Assembly (NCBI GenBank): GCA_035388825.1
Contig: DAOOQQ010000007.1
Coordinates: forward strand, 1-64,000
Length of the DNA stretch: 64,000 nt
Direction: 5' to 3'
From: MWAR01 sp035388825
Lineage (GTDB): Bacteria; Muiribacteriota; Ozemobacteria; Ozemobacterales; Ozemobacteraceae
Part shown: positions 49,742 through 57,642 of the stretch, piece by piece
Layout of the letters: each line of letters opens with the position of its first letter
How positions within the stretch are numbered: the stretch's first letter is position 1
Notes under the pieces: model-generated
What the model was told of the DNA's origin: nothing
Database searches by the model: none
The model's input: only the letters and a program-made list of their open reading frames with translations
Translations under genes and position numbers: made by a program

Positions 49742-52629
49742 ATCAGCAAATATGCCTCGATTTTCTGGGTCTTTCCCTTGACCTCACGGAAGGGAAGGCG
49801 GACCGTCGGCGTGCCGGCGGGGGCAAGGGCCAGAACGGGCCCGGAAAGCACGATGCGGGTTCCCTGGGTCGTGTGAGCCAGGGTCGCGAGACGCGCCGCG
49901 AGATTGACCGGATCCCCGATCACGGTGAAATCGAGGCGGAATGCGGCGGCTCCGATGGTTCCCGAGACGACGGTGCCGGTGTTCATCCCGATGGCCGTCG
50001 TCCAGGAAACGCCCTGCTCCCCGAGGGTGGGGGCGATCGCCCGGGCGACCTGGAGCGCGGAGGAAACGGCCGCGCGGGCGCCGCCGGGCACGTCATGCCG
50101 GAACACGACCATGACCTTGTCGGTGATGATCTTGTCGATCTCGCCGCCGTGCCGGATGACGGCCGCGTCGATGACGCTCAGGTGGGTCTGGAGCGCGGCG
50201 AAGACTTCGGCCGGTCCGTGGTCCGCCTTGAACTGTTCGAAGCCGACGATGCTCGAGAACAGGACCGTGACATCGCAGGCGCGAGGTGTCCGGTCGGCTT
50301 CGCCGGTTTTGATCGCCTCGAGTACCGAGTCGGAAACGAAGGATTTGAGGTGCCGGCCTTCCTGAAGCCGGCGGGACATGTGATTGAACGCGGCGGCGAT
50401 CGAGCCGAACTCGTCGTCCCGTGAGGTGTCGAGCCGGAACCCATACCGGCCGGAGGAGATGGCGTCGATGCCGCGACGCAGTTCCGACAGGGGCAGGAGA
50501 AAAAAGACGGCGGCGAGCGATCCGAGCAGAACCGCGCCGATGACGAAGCCGAACAGACCCAGGAGGGCCGAGCGGCTGATGCGTTCGAGATCGCGGTCGA
50601 TCTGGCCGGTCGAGCGCTGGCCGGCGATGACGCCGCGCAGATAGCGGGCCGGATAGACTTCCTGGACCGGCCGGCCGGGCTCGTTGTCCGCCGTGCGCCG
50701 GATGATCTGCTGGGTCTGATACCCCGTGTTGAGGAGCGCGTGAAGGCTCGGAAACCGGTCGCGTTCGACGGCGAAGGAGGCGGGGGTGATCGTGCGATCG
50801 TGCTTCATGCCGCTCATCACGACGGTCCGGTCGGGCGAGGCGGGATCGGGCAGCGTGCGGAAGGTGGCCGTGAGATACGGTTTGTCGAGCGCACGGCAGC
50901 CCCAGACCCAGGTGAGGTTGATGCGGAGGCCCGGAGCGAAGGTCAGTTGCGTATCGATCGAGAAGTTGGCCTCGTGAAGGAATTTGACCTCGAACAGCCG
51001 GTGCGGATAGAACGCGATGTTGATGTAGGTCGAGAGGCCGCCCAGGTTGATGAAGATGTCCTGAAAGGTTTCCTGTTTGAGGGCTTCGGCGAGAGCGGTC
51101 GCTTCGGATTTGCCGGCCGCGGTCTCAGAGGTGTCGACCCCGAGACGGTGGAGGCCGCGACTGATCATATACTGGACGATGGGGTTCGGGTCGACGCGCG
51201 AGATGATCTGCTTTCTGCCGGACGGGAGGAGCATCGCCTGGATGCTGTAGTATCTGCCGTCGGAGGCGACGACGAGGATGTTGTGGAAGACATCGTTGTG
51301 GAGCGCATTGAAGGTCTCGAGAAAGGTTATAAAATAACTTTCGATATCATTCAGCCCGATCGTCGGATCCGAGAACCGGTCGATGCGGGACCGCCGGTGG
51401 AACGAGCGGAGGTAGTTCGAGAACGAGGCGATGTGGGCGCGGTCCCCTTCGTCGATATCGACCAGCTCCTGGTGAAGATCGCGCTGGAGAGAGGCGCGCC
51501 GGTCCCGTTCGGTCTCGAACTGGTACCGGCCGATCATGACGCCGGCTCCGGTCAGGGGGAGGAGGGCGACGGCGAGGAAGGCGGCCGGAAGCAGGCGGCG
51601 CACCGTGAAAACCGGGCCCCGACCGAAGATGAGGCGTTCCCCGGCGATGAAGCTGCCGACCGTCGCGAACAGCAGGAGGAGGCCGAGCAGGGAGACGGAG
51701 GAAAGCGGCCACTGTTCCGGGGCGGGGAGCGGGCGCGCGACGAGCAGACGATAGCCGGGGGTGCGCTCGGGGGGCGCGGCACAGATCATGAAGGGGCCGG
51801 CTCGGGCAGAATCGAACCGGGACGAACGGTATCGGGAGGATGAGGAGAGGTGACGGAGGAGATCCGGCGTCTCCGACAGCCGCCGGTTCGTGAGGAGGGG
51901 GCGGCCCGAAGCGAGCGGAAGCATCATCGCACACTCATCCGGAGAGTCCCAGGTGTTCACCAGAAGCGCCGGGAGGTGAGCCATGGGAATTTTCCCCAGA
52001 TCCATCCAGAAGATGACGATCAGGTTGGGCTCGGCAAACGTGTGGAAGAGAAAGTGGGTCGTCTCGAGGGATCGGAGACAGAACCCGTCGTCCCGTCTCA
52101 ACCGGAGGGGATCGATCGGAATGAGCAGGCCGAACCGCTTGAACAGGTGGCTGCGGATCTTCTCGCCGAGCGGCGGAATGGGGCCGTTCTCGCCCTGCTC
52201 CTTCAGATAATCGATCTGGGCATACGCATCGGCAATGGCGTCGAAGCCGCCGCCCGGAGCCGATGTGAACAGCCGTTCGGGGGCCGTGCCGACCCGCACC
52301 ACGAAACACTCATGTGGCGGAAGGACGGGGGCGAGGAGGGATGCGTGGGTCGAGGCGATGCGCTTCTTCAGGTCTTCCGTCGTGTAGGAGGTCGGCGGCC
52401 GGCCGTCCAGCGCCGCAGCGAGGAACCGGGTGATGGCTTTGCTCATCAGGCTCGGCGCGGAATAAGCGCCGGTGGCTTCGTTGATATTCCAGCGAATATG
52501 GTTTCTGATCTCCTCGATCCGTTCCTCGGAGCGGAGATGGAGATTCTGACGGATCGTCACGAGATACGCCAGGGAAGGCAGGAAAAAGAGGGCGAGGAAG
52601 AACGCGAATCGGGTCATGCGCCCCGTCAT
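49738..52629 (-). CDS. Membrane class III cyclase, C2-like partner (lacks first metal Asp)
   Basis: The 963-residue receptor has membrane helices at about 7-25, 311-330, 345-366 and 694-718, two large extracytoplasmic regions (26-310, 367-692), a HAMP-like linker (about 720-765) and a C-terminal class III cyclase domain (about 780-963). In the catalytic domain the first metal Asp is replaced by Ser793 (VLFSSIVGF); Asp837 is kept (DKIITDKVM). Base-recognition Lys833 and Thr902 and the transition-state pair Asn909 and Arg913 (VIGDPVNLAAR) are kept. Alone it should be weak or inactive. Its ATG overlaps the stop of the preceding cyclase gene (ATGA), with GGGAGG upstream, so equal synthesis is expected. 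Confidence 0.88.
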   Translation of the reverse strand: MTGRMTRFAFFLALFFLPSLAYLVTIRQNLHLRSEERIEEIRNHIRWNINEATGAYSAPSLMSKAITRFLAAALDGRPPTSYTTEDLKKRIASTHASLLAPVLPPHECFVVRVGTAPERLFTSAPGGGFDAIADAYAQIDYLKEQGENGPIPPLGEKIRSHLFKRFGLLIPIDPLRLRRDDGFCLRSLETTHFLFHTFAEPNLIVIFWMDLGKIPMAHLPALLVNTWDSPDECAMMLPLASGRPLLTNRRLSETPDLLRHLSSSSRYRSSRFDSARAGPFMICAAPPERTPGYRLLVARPLPAPEQWPLSSVSLLGLLLLFATVGSFIAGERLIFGRGPVFTVRRLLPAAFLAVALLPLTGAGVMIGRYQFETERDRRASLQRDLHQELVDIDEGDRAHIASFSNYLRSFHRRSRIDRFSDPTIGLNDIESYFITFLETFNALHNDVFHNILVVASDGRYYSIQAMLLPSGRKQIISRVDPNPIVQYMISRGLHRLGVDTSETAAGKSEATALAEALKQETFQDIFINLGGLSTYINIAFYPHRLFEVKFLHEANFSIDTQLTFAPGLRINLTWVWGCRALDKPYLTATFRTLPDPASPDRTVVMSGMKHDRTITPASFAVERDRFPSLHALLNTGYQTQQIIRRTADNEPGRPVQEVYPARYLRGVIAGQRSTGQIDRDLERISRSALLGLFGFVIGAVLLGSLAAVFFLLPLSELRRGIDAISSGRYGFRLDTSRDDEFGSIAAAFNHMSRRLQEGRHLKSFVSDSVLEAIKTGEADRTPRACDVTVLFSSIVGFEQFKADHGPAEVFAALQTHLSVIDAAVIRHGGEIDKIITDKVMVVFRHDVPGGARAAVSSALQVARAIAPTLGEQGVSWTTAIGMNTGTVVSGTIGAAAFRLDFTVIGDPVNLAARLATLAHTTQGTRIVLSGPVLALAPAGTPTVRLPFREVKGKTQKIEAYLLI

Positions 52630-55541
52630 GCTTCGGCCTCCCTTCTTCGGACCAACTCGGCGGCCTGTTCCCGCGGGAACGGTTCGAAAACGAAGGAGGG
52701 GCCCGCGAGGGAAACCGTCGCCTCGTCGGCGATGATGCGGCTGTGCCGGCCGCGCTTCGAGAGGTTTTCGAGCGCTTCGGCGCGACCGCGGGGCGTGCCG
52801 ATGACGACATAATCGCGGCGGCGGCTTCCGGCGAGGGTTCCGGCCATCAGCTCGCCGGTTGCGATGCCGATGCCGACCGCATAGGTGAACGAGCCCGAGA
52901 CGGCGCGGAGACGATTGATGCGCTCGACCTCCGCGTTCATCTCGAGAGCCGCGAGAAGGGCCGCGTGGGCACCGGCATCGGGGCCTGTCGCCCGGAACAG
53001 CGCGACCACTGCATCGCCGATGAACCGGTCGACATGTCCGCCGTGGCGCAGGATGGCCGACGTCATGGCCTCCATGTGTGTATTGAGGAGATCGACGATC
53101 TCTGCGGGCGGATGGGACTCCGACATCGTGGTGAAGGAGCGGATGTCGGAAACGAGGATCGTGCCGGTGAAGGCATCGGCGCGGGCCGTCTCCATATCCT
53201 CGCGGTCGAGGGAGGATTCAATAGCTCCTGATACGAATTTTCCGAGTTCGCGCCGCTCGCGGAGGCCGTCGATCATCGCGTCGAACGAAACGGTCATTTG
53301 GCCGAGTTCATCGGGCCGTTCGAGGCCCGTGCGCACCGTCAGGTTGCCCGATGACACGTTGCGGAGGGTGCGATCCACGGCCTCGAGGGGTGTCACGAGG
53401 TGGTCGGCGGTGAGTCGTGCGAGCCGGTAGGCGATCACGCCGAGCAGCGCCGTGAACAGCGCCAGGAGGGATTTGTTCCGCGCATCGATGTCGAGGATGC
53501 CGTCGACGGACCAGAGGCTGGCCGTCACCATCGGGCCAAGGGTCCGGCAGGGGGCTGCGACGGCGAGGAGGGTCCCGCGGCGAATCGTGATGGGCGTGTC
53601 GGCCAGGGCTGCATGATCCATGCATTGCCGAAGCAGGCGGCCGGGTTCCGAGTTCCAGAAACCGGCGTTCTGGGGCGGCTGATGGGGAGTCGCTCCGCCA
53701 GGTGTCACATCGCCGCAGGCATGCCGCGCGGGATGCTGCAGATTCAACCGGTTGATCTCCTGGGTGAGAAACGTCTTCTGCGAGCCGCGGGCGGGCGTGT
53801 TCAGGAGCACGTAGGCCCGGGGGACGCCGGATTCGAAAAACATCTGGGAAACATGCAGCCCGATATCCTCGGAGCCGATCGAGGTCATGTGGCCCGTTTC
53901 CATCAGGCTGAAGAACAAATCGCTGAACTGGAGGACGCCGAAGCTTTCGAAAATCGTGCGCCAGCTCTTCTGATTCTCGGTGTCGAGCATGATGCTCGAG
54001 TTGCCGAACTGGCCGAACCGCGAGATCAGGGAGTTATGGGTCAGGTTGATGATGCCGGCGAAAAAATCGAGATTTTCGATCGAATCCTTGTCCTCACCGC
54101 TGGATGAGAACGAGCGGCCCTGGCTGCCGGGCTGGAAGATGAGCACGTTGTTCAGGGGCTCACGTGTTGTGGAAAACGTCCCGTAGCACTCGGCCGCCGC
54201 GCTGGCGACGTCGGCGGAGGAGCTGCTGAGAACATTCCGGATGAAGGAGGGGGAGGAGAAAACCTGTTGTGCCGCGCGAGAAAACCGGCCCAAGCTCTGC
54301 CGGCTGAGAATGTCGAGCGCGTTGAGGGAATCGATTGCCCCGGTTTCGATGGTGTCCACCGCGCGCTGTGTCTCGGTCGAGATCTGGAGATATCCGAAGG
54401 TGGCCAGCATCCCGAGAGGCAGCGATGCGACGAGGAGAAACTGGGTGCGAAGCATCGTGCGAAGGGAAACGGGCGGCGGTCTTCCGGATACCATGACATA
54501 TAAAAAGGTGATCCCCCAGCCCAGGAGCAGGAGCGCGCGGCTTGCCGTCAAAAGCCCTGAAAGCGGGGACGGATGCTGGGGGAGGGGAGCGATCGCGAGC
54601 ATGTCGAAGGGATGTTGGGGAGAAAAACTTTCCCGGAACACGAGGAACTCCTCGTACACGGTGAGACGACCCTGTTTCATCGATGGGGCTGCGGCGACAA
54701 GCTTGCGGAAGGAGGCTGGCCGGATGCGGGCAAGGGCAGCGGTGGAGCGCGCAAGAAGGGGCCTGCGCCCTTCTGATAGCCCGGGAAGGGGAATGAGCAG
54801 AGGATGGAACAATCCCGCCGCCGACCGGTCGGCCAGTTCCAGGGTGTGCCGGAGGGCGCGGGGAGAATCGCTCAGGTTCCCGGGCCAGAGAATCAGCACG
54901 GCTCCGAGGATGTGCGAGCCGTGGTTGATCGTTCGCCACATGGTGAGCTGGAGACGCCCGTCGATGATGGTGGGGGTGACGCGGCCTTCCCGGCCGGCCA
55001 GGACACGCGGTGGCGTCCAGGGGCCGAAGATGAGGGCATTCGTCGGCATGAGCGCCTTCATGCGGCGCTGGTCGATGGTGCCGGATTCCGCCGTGGTGCG
55101 GTAGAAGTCGAGCAGCTCTGCCATCAGCCGGAGTTTCATGCGTGGAAACGAAGGATGCCGAAGGGGTTTGAAGCGGCCGTCCGGGGAAACGCCGAAAGAA
55201 ACCACGAGCGTACCCGCCGGCCGGTGCGTCGGCGGGTACGCCCGTTGAAAGGCAGCCTCCGGGATGCCGGAATCAAAAAGAGATCCCTTCCGGGATCTCT
55301 TTGCTGCTTCGAGGATGAGGCTCTCGAAACGGACCCCCATCATTTCCAGTTGGGAGTCGATGGTGTGCGAGGCTCTGAGACGATGAAGACCCTGTCGGGC
55401 AAGACGCTGCCACTCGCGACGGTCCCGCTCATCCCTGAGGCTCGCAAGGCGCATGTCCGTGACGGACAGCGCCGCGAGCAGCAGGAACGTGAGCAGGAAG
55501 GGGGCCGCGAGAACGATGAGTGCCTTGACCCGCGAAGCCAC
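52626..55541 (-). CDS. Membrane class III cyclase, C1-like partner (lacks transition-state Asn/Arg)
   Basis: The 971-residue receptor has the same design as its neighbour: helix at about 8-28, first outer region, two helices (about 343-362 and 376-396), second outer region (about 400-685), helix (about 688-708), HAMP and a cyclase domain (about 785-960). Both metal aspartates are present: Asp799 (LVSDIRSFT) and Asp843 (FIGDAVV). The transition-state Asn and Arg are replaced by Gly919 and Ala923 (VIGTPRGRAEA), the base-contact Thr/Asp by Val912, and the Lys by Arg839. It therefore offers only the metal half of an active site. The start codon is GTG at 55541. It lies 38 bases after the TetR-H1-tail gene. 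Confidence 0.88.
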   Translation of the reverse strand: MASRVKALIVLAAPFLLTFLLLAALSVTDMRLASLRDERDRREWQRLARQGLHRLRASHTIDSQLEMMGVRFESLILEAAKRSRKGSLFDSGIPEAAFQRAYPPTHRPAGTLVVSFGVSPDGRFKPLRHPSFPRMKLRLMAELLDFYRTTAESGTIDQRRMKALMPTNALIFGPWTPPRVLAGREGRVTPTIIDGRLQLTMWRTINHGSHILGAVLILWPGNLSDSPRALRHTLELADRSAAGLFHPLLIPLPGLSEGRRPLLARSTAALARIRPASFRKLVAAAPSMKQGRLTVYEEFLVFRESFSPQHPFDMLAIAPLPQHPSPLSGLLTASRALLLLGWGITFLYVMVSGRPPPVSLRTMLRTQFLLVASLPLGMLATFGYLQISTETQRAVDTIETGAIDSLNALDILSRQSLGRFSRAAQQVFSSPSFIRNVLSSSSADVASAAAECYGTFSTTREPLNNVLIFQPGSQGRSFSSSGEDKDSIENLDFFAGIINLTHNSLISRFGQFGNSSIMLDTENQKSWRTIFESFGVLQFSDLFFSLMETGHMTSIGSEDIGLHVSQMFFESGVPRAYVLLNTPARGSQKTFLTQEINRLNLQHPARHACGDVTPGGATPHQPPQNAGFWNSEPGRLLRQCMDHAALADTPITIRRGTLLAVAAPCRTLGPMVTASLWSVDGILDIDARNKSLLALFTALLGVIAYRLARLTADHLVTPLEAVDRTLRNVSSGNLTVRTGLERPDELGQMTVSFDAMIDGLRERRELGKFVSGAIESSLDREDMETARADAFTGTILVSDIRSFTTMSESHPPAEIVDLLNTHMEAMTSAILRHGGHVDRFIGDAVVALFRATGPDAGAHAALLAALEMNAEVERINRLRAVSGSFTYAVGIGIATGELMAGTLAGSRRRDYVVIGTPRGRAEALENLSKRGRHSRIIADEATVSLAGPSFVFEPFPREQAAELVRRREAEA

Positions 55542-55579
55542 TTTCGATCTCTAGAACCGCAGCACCGGCCTGAGCCGGT

Positions 55580-56461
55580 TCAGCGCTTCTTCGAGGAACG
55601 GGCGGCGGCCTTCTTGGCCTTCTTGGCCGGGGCGGCAGCTTTCTTGGCCTTCTTGGCAGGAGCCTTCTTGGCAGCCTTGGGAGCCGGTTTCTCAGCCTTC
55701 TTGGCGGGCTTGGCGGACTTGGCAGGCTTTGCGGCGGGCTTGGCAGCCGGCTTGGCGGCCGGTTTCGCGGCCGGCTTGGCGGGCTGTTTGCGGGAAGAGG
55801 GGAACAGGGGCTGATCGGTGTCGTCCTTCACGGCTTTGCGGGCGGCAACGTGCTTCTGAACCTGCTTGCGCAGTTCGTCGGTGGTGTACAGGTTCTTGCC
55901 CTTGTTGGTGATGTGCTCTTCATAATAGGAGGTGATCAGATCCGTGACGGATTTGAGGATCATATCGTCCTTCGGGTTCTTGATGGTGCCGAGCACGATC
56001 TGGGAGGCATAGCCGAACACCAGGCCGAAGAGGGTGTTCATGGTTTCCTGATAGGCTTCTTCGGTGCGGATCGAGGCCAAGAAGTCGACCTTGCGGACGC
56101 GGTCGCGGACCCACTTGTGGAAGGTGGACATCAGCTTACCGGACTGCTGCTGCTCGAAGAACAGGGCTTTGAAAACATTCGGCTTGTCGCGGCCGAGGAG
56201 GCACATCGCCATCGCCACATCCCCCAGCAGGTTGTTGCCGCGGGGCTTCTTCACTTCGGCGACCAGATACTCGATGGCGGCCTTGAGGGTTTCGTTGCGC
56301 AGATCGTTGATGGTGTGGAACAGCCAGAAGATCGGCATGGTGGAACAACCGACTTCGGTGGCAACGCTCACCGCGGTGACGGAGGGGAGGCCATCACGCT
56401 CGAGAACGGAATAGGCACCTTTGAGAATGTCTTCATAACCGAACATGGTACGACGGGGCAT
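55580..56461 (-). CDS. TetR-like regulator with a histone H1-like Lys/Ala/Pro C-terminal tail
   Basis: The 293-residue protein starts with a TetR-type helix-turn-helix (about 8-60: EDILKGAYSVLERDG, then VTAVSVATEVGCSTMPIFWLF) and an all-helical ligand-type domain to about 205. The final 75 residues are an Ala/Lys/Pro-rich tail with repeats of AAKP and AKKA, very like eukaryotic histone H1 or bacterial H1-like proteins. Such tails bind DNA without sequence preference. The start at 56461 has AAGGAG 8 bases upstream. It is the first gene of the cyclase operon and lies divergent from nfnAB across 319 bp containing a perfect 16-bp palindrome, a possible operator. Confidence 0.78.
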   Translation of the reverse strand: MPRRTMFGYEDILKGAYSVLERDGLPSVTAVSVATEVGCSTMPIFWLFHTINDLRNETLKAAIEYLVAEVKKPRGNNLLGDVAMAMCLLGRDKPNVFKALFFEQQQSGKLMSTFHKWVRDRVRKVDFLASIRTEEAYQETMNTLFGLVFGYASQIVLGTIKNPKDDMILKSVTDLITSYYEEHITNKGKNLYTTDELRKQVQKHVAARKAVKDDTDQPLFPSSRKQPAKPAAKPAAKPAAKPAAKPAKSAKPAKKAEKPAPKAAKKAPAKKAKKAAAPAKKAKKAAARSSKKR

Positions 56462-56780
56462 GCAAGTAGCTCCTTCTCGTTTAGATATAACCTCGAGCAA
56501 AATAATATCACCCAAGACATTACGCTCGATATCCAATCATAATGTACCGGTTCGGATTTCGCAATCGGTAATTGAAAATATTTTCAAAAATTTTCTGGCA
56601 CTCTCAAAACGCCTGCTGGAACGGGATTCGTGCGTTCCCGAATGACAGACGGCCCATTCTATGGTAACCTTTTTTCTCGATCGACCTTCACCGGGTACCG
56701 AAAACGGGTACCCACGAACGGAAAAATCTGGACGATCCCCGTAATCCGCGGAGACGGCCAACCTAGGGAAGGAGTCTTAC
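56462..56780. promoter_or_regulatory. Divergent control region with a 16-bp palindrome
   Basis: This 319-bp gap between the TetR-like gene and nfnA holds no gene. It contains the perfect palindrome TTGAAAATATTTTCAA (56572-56587), a direct repeat CGGGTACC (56692-56699 and 56705-56712) and an AT-rich start. A candidate -10 TATGGT (56660-56665) faces nfnA without a good -35. The palindrome is a plausible operator for the TetR-like protein. Confidence 0.45.
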
Positions 56781-57641
56781 GTGTACAAGATCCTCGAGAA
56801 GGAACAGCTGGCGGCGGGTATTTCCCGCCTCGTGTTCGATGCCCCGCTCATCGCGAAGAAGCGGAAAGCCGGCAACTTCGTCATGTTGCGCGTCGCCGAA
56901 GGCGGAGAGCGCATTCCCATCACCATCGCCGATTCCGATCCCGCCAAAGGCTCCGTGACGCTGTACGTCCAGGCGGTTGGCAAGACGACGAAGCTGCTGA
57001 CCTCAAAGAATGTCGGCGAATCGATCACCGATCTCGTCGGCCCCCTCGGTGAACCCACCCATATCGAGAAGTTCGGAACCGTCGTCTGCATCGGTGGCGG
57101 CGTCGGCACCGCCGAGATCTATCCGATCGCCAAAGCCCTGCGCGATGCCGGGAACCACGTGATCGGGATCGTCGGCGCCCGCAACAAGGATCTGGTCATC
57201 CTCGAGCGCGAAATGCGTGAAATATGTAATGAATACTATATCACCACCGACGACGGTTCCGCGGGGATGAAGGGATTCGTTTCCGACAGGCTCAAGCAGA
57301 TCATCGACACGGGGGTGAAGATCGGCTGCGTCTACGCCGTCGGCCCCATCCCGATGATGAAGGTGTGCGCGAACGTGACGAAGCCGTTCAGCATCAAGAC
57401 CTACGTCAGCCTCAATCCCCTCATGGTGGACGGCACCGGGATGTGTGGCGGCTGCCGCGTCACGGTCGGAGGCAAAATGAAGTTCGCCTGTGTCGACGGC
57501 CCCGAGTTCGATGGCCACCAGGTCGATTTCGACGAACTGATCATGCGCAACCGCACCTATGGCGACCTCGAGAAACAGTCGATGAACGAGCACGAATGCC
57601 GGCTACAGAAGGCGGCAGATGCGAAAACCGGAGGTAACTGA
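56781..57641 (+). CDS. nfnA: NfnA: small subunit of NADH-dependent reduced ferredoxin:NADP+ oxidoreductase
   Basis: This 286-residue ferredoxin-NADP reductase-like protein has an FAD domain (RIPITIADSDPAKG), an NAD-binding part (VCIGGGVGTAEIYPIAKAL) and a C-terminal [2Fe-2S] site (DGTGMCGGCRV with later FACVDGPEFDGH). This is the layout of NfnA and of sulfide dehydrogenase beta (SudB). The gene starts at GTG with AAGGAG 6 bases upstream and is followed after one base by nfnB. Together they carry out flavin-based electron bifurcation, linking NADPH, NAD and low-potential ferredoxin in the cytoplasm. Confidence 0.93.
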   Translation: MYKILEKEQLAAGISRLVFDAPLIAKKRKAGNFVMLRVAEGGERIPITIADSDPAKGSVTLYVQAVGKTTKLLTSKNVGESITDLVGPLGEPTHIEKFGTVVCIGGGVGTAEIYPIAKALRDAGNHVIGIVGARNKDLVILEREMREICNEYYITTDDGSAGMKGFVSDRLKQIIDTGVKIGCVYAVGPIPMMKVCANVTKPFSIKTYVSLNPLMVDGTGMCGGCRVTVGGKMKFACVDGPEFDGHQVDFDELIMRNRTYGDLEKQSMNEHECRLQKAADAKTGGN

Positions 57642-57642
57642 C

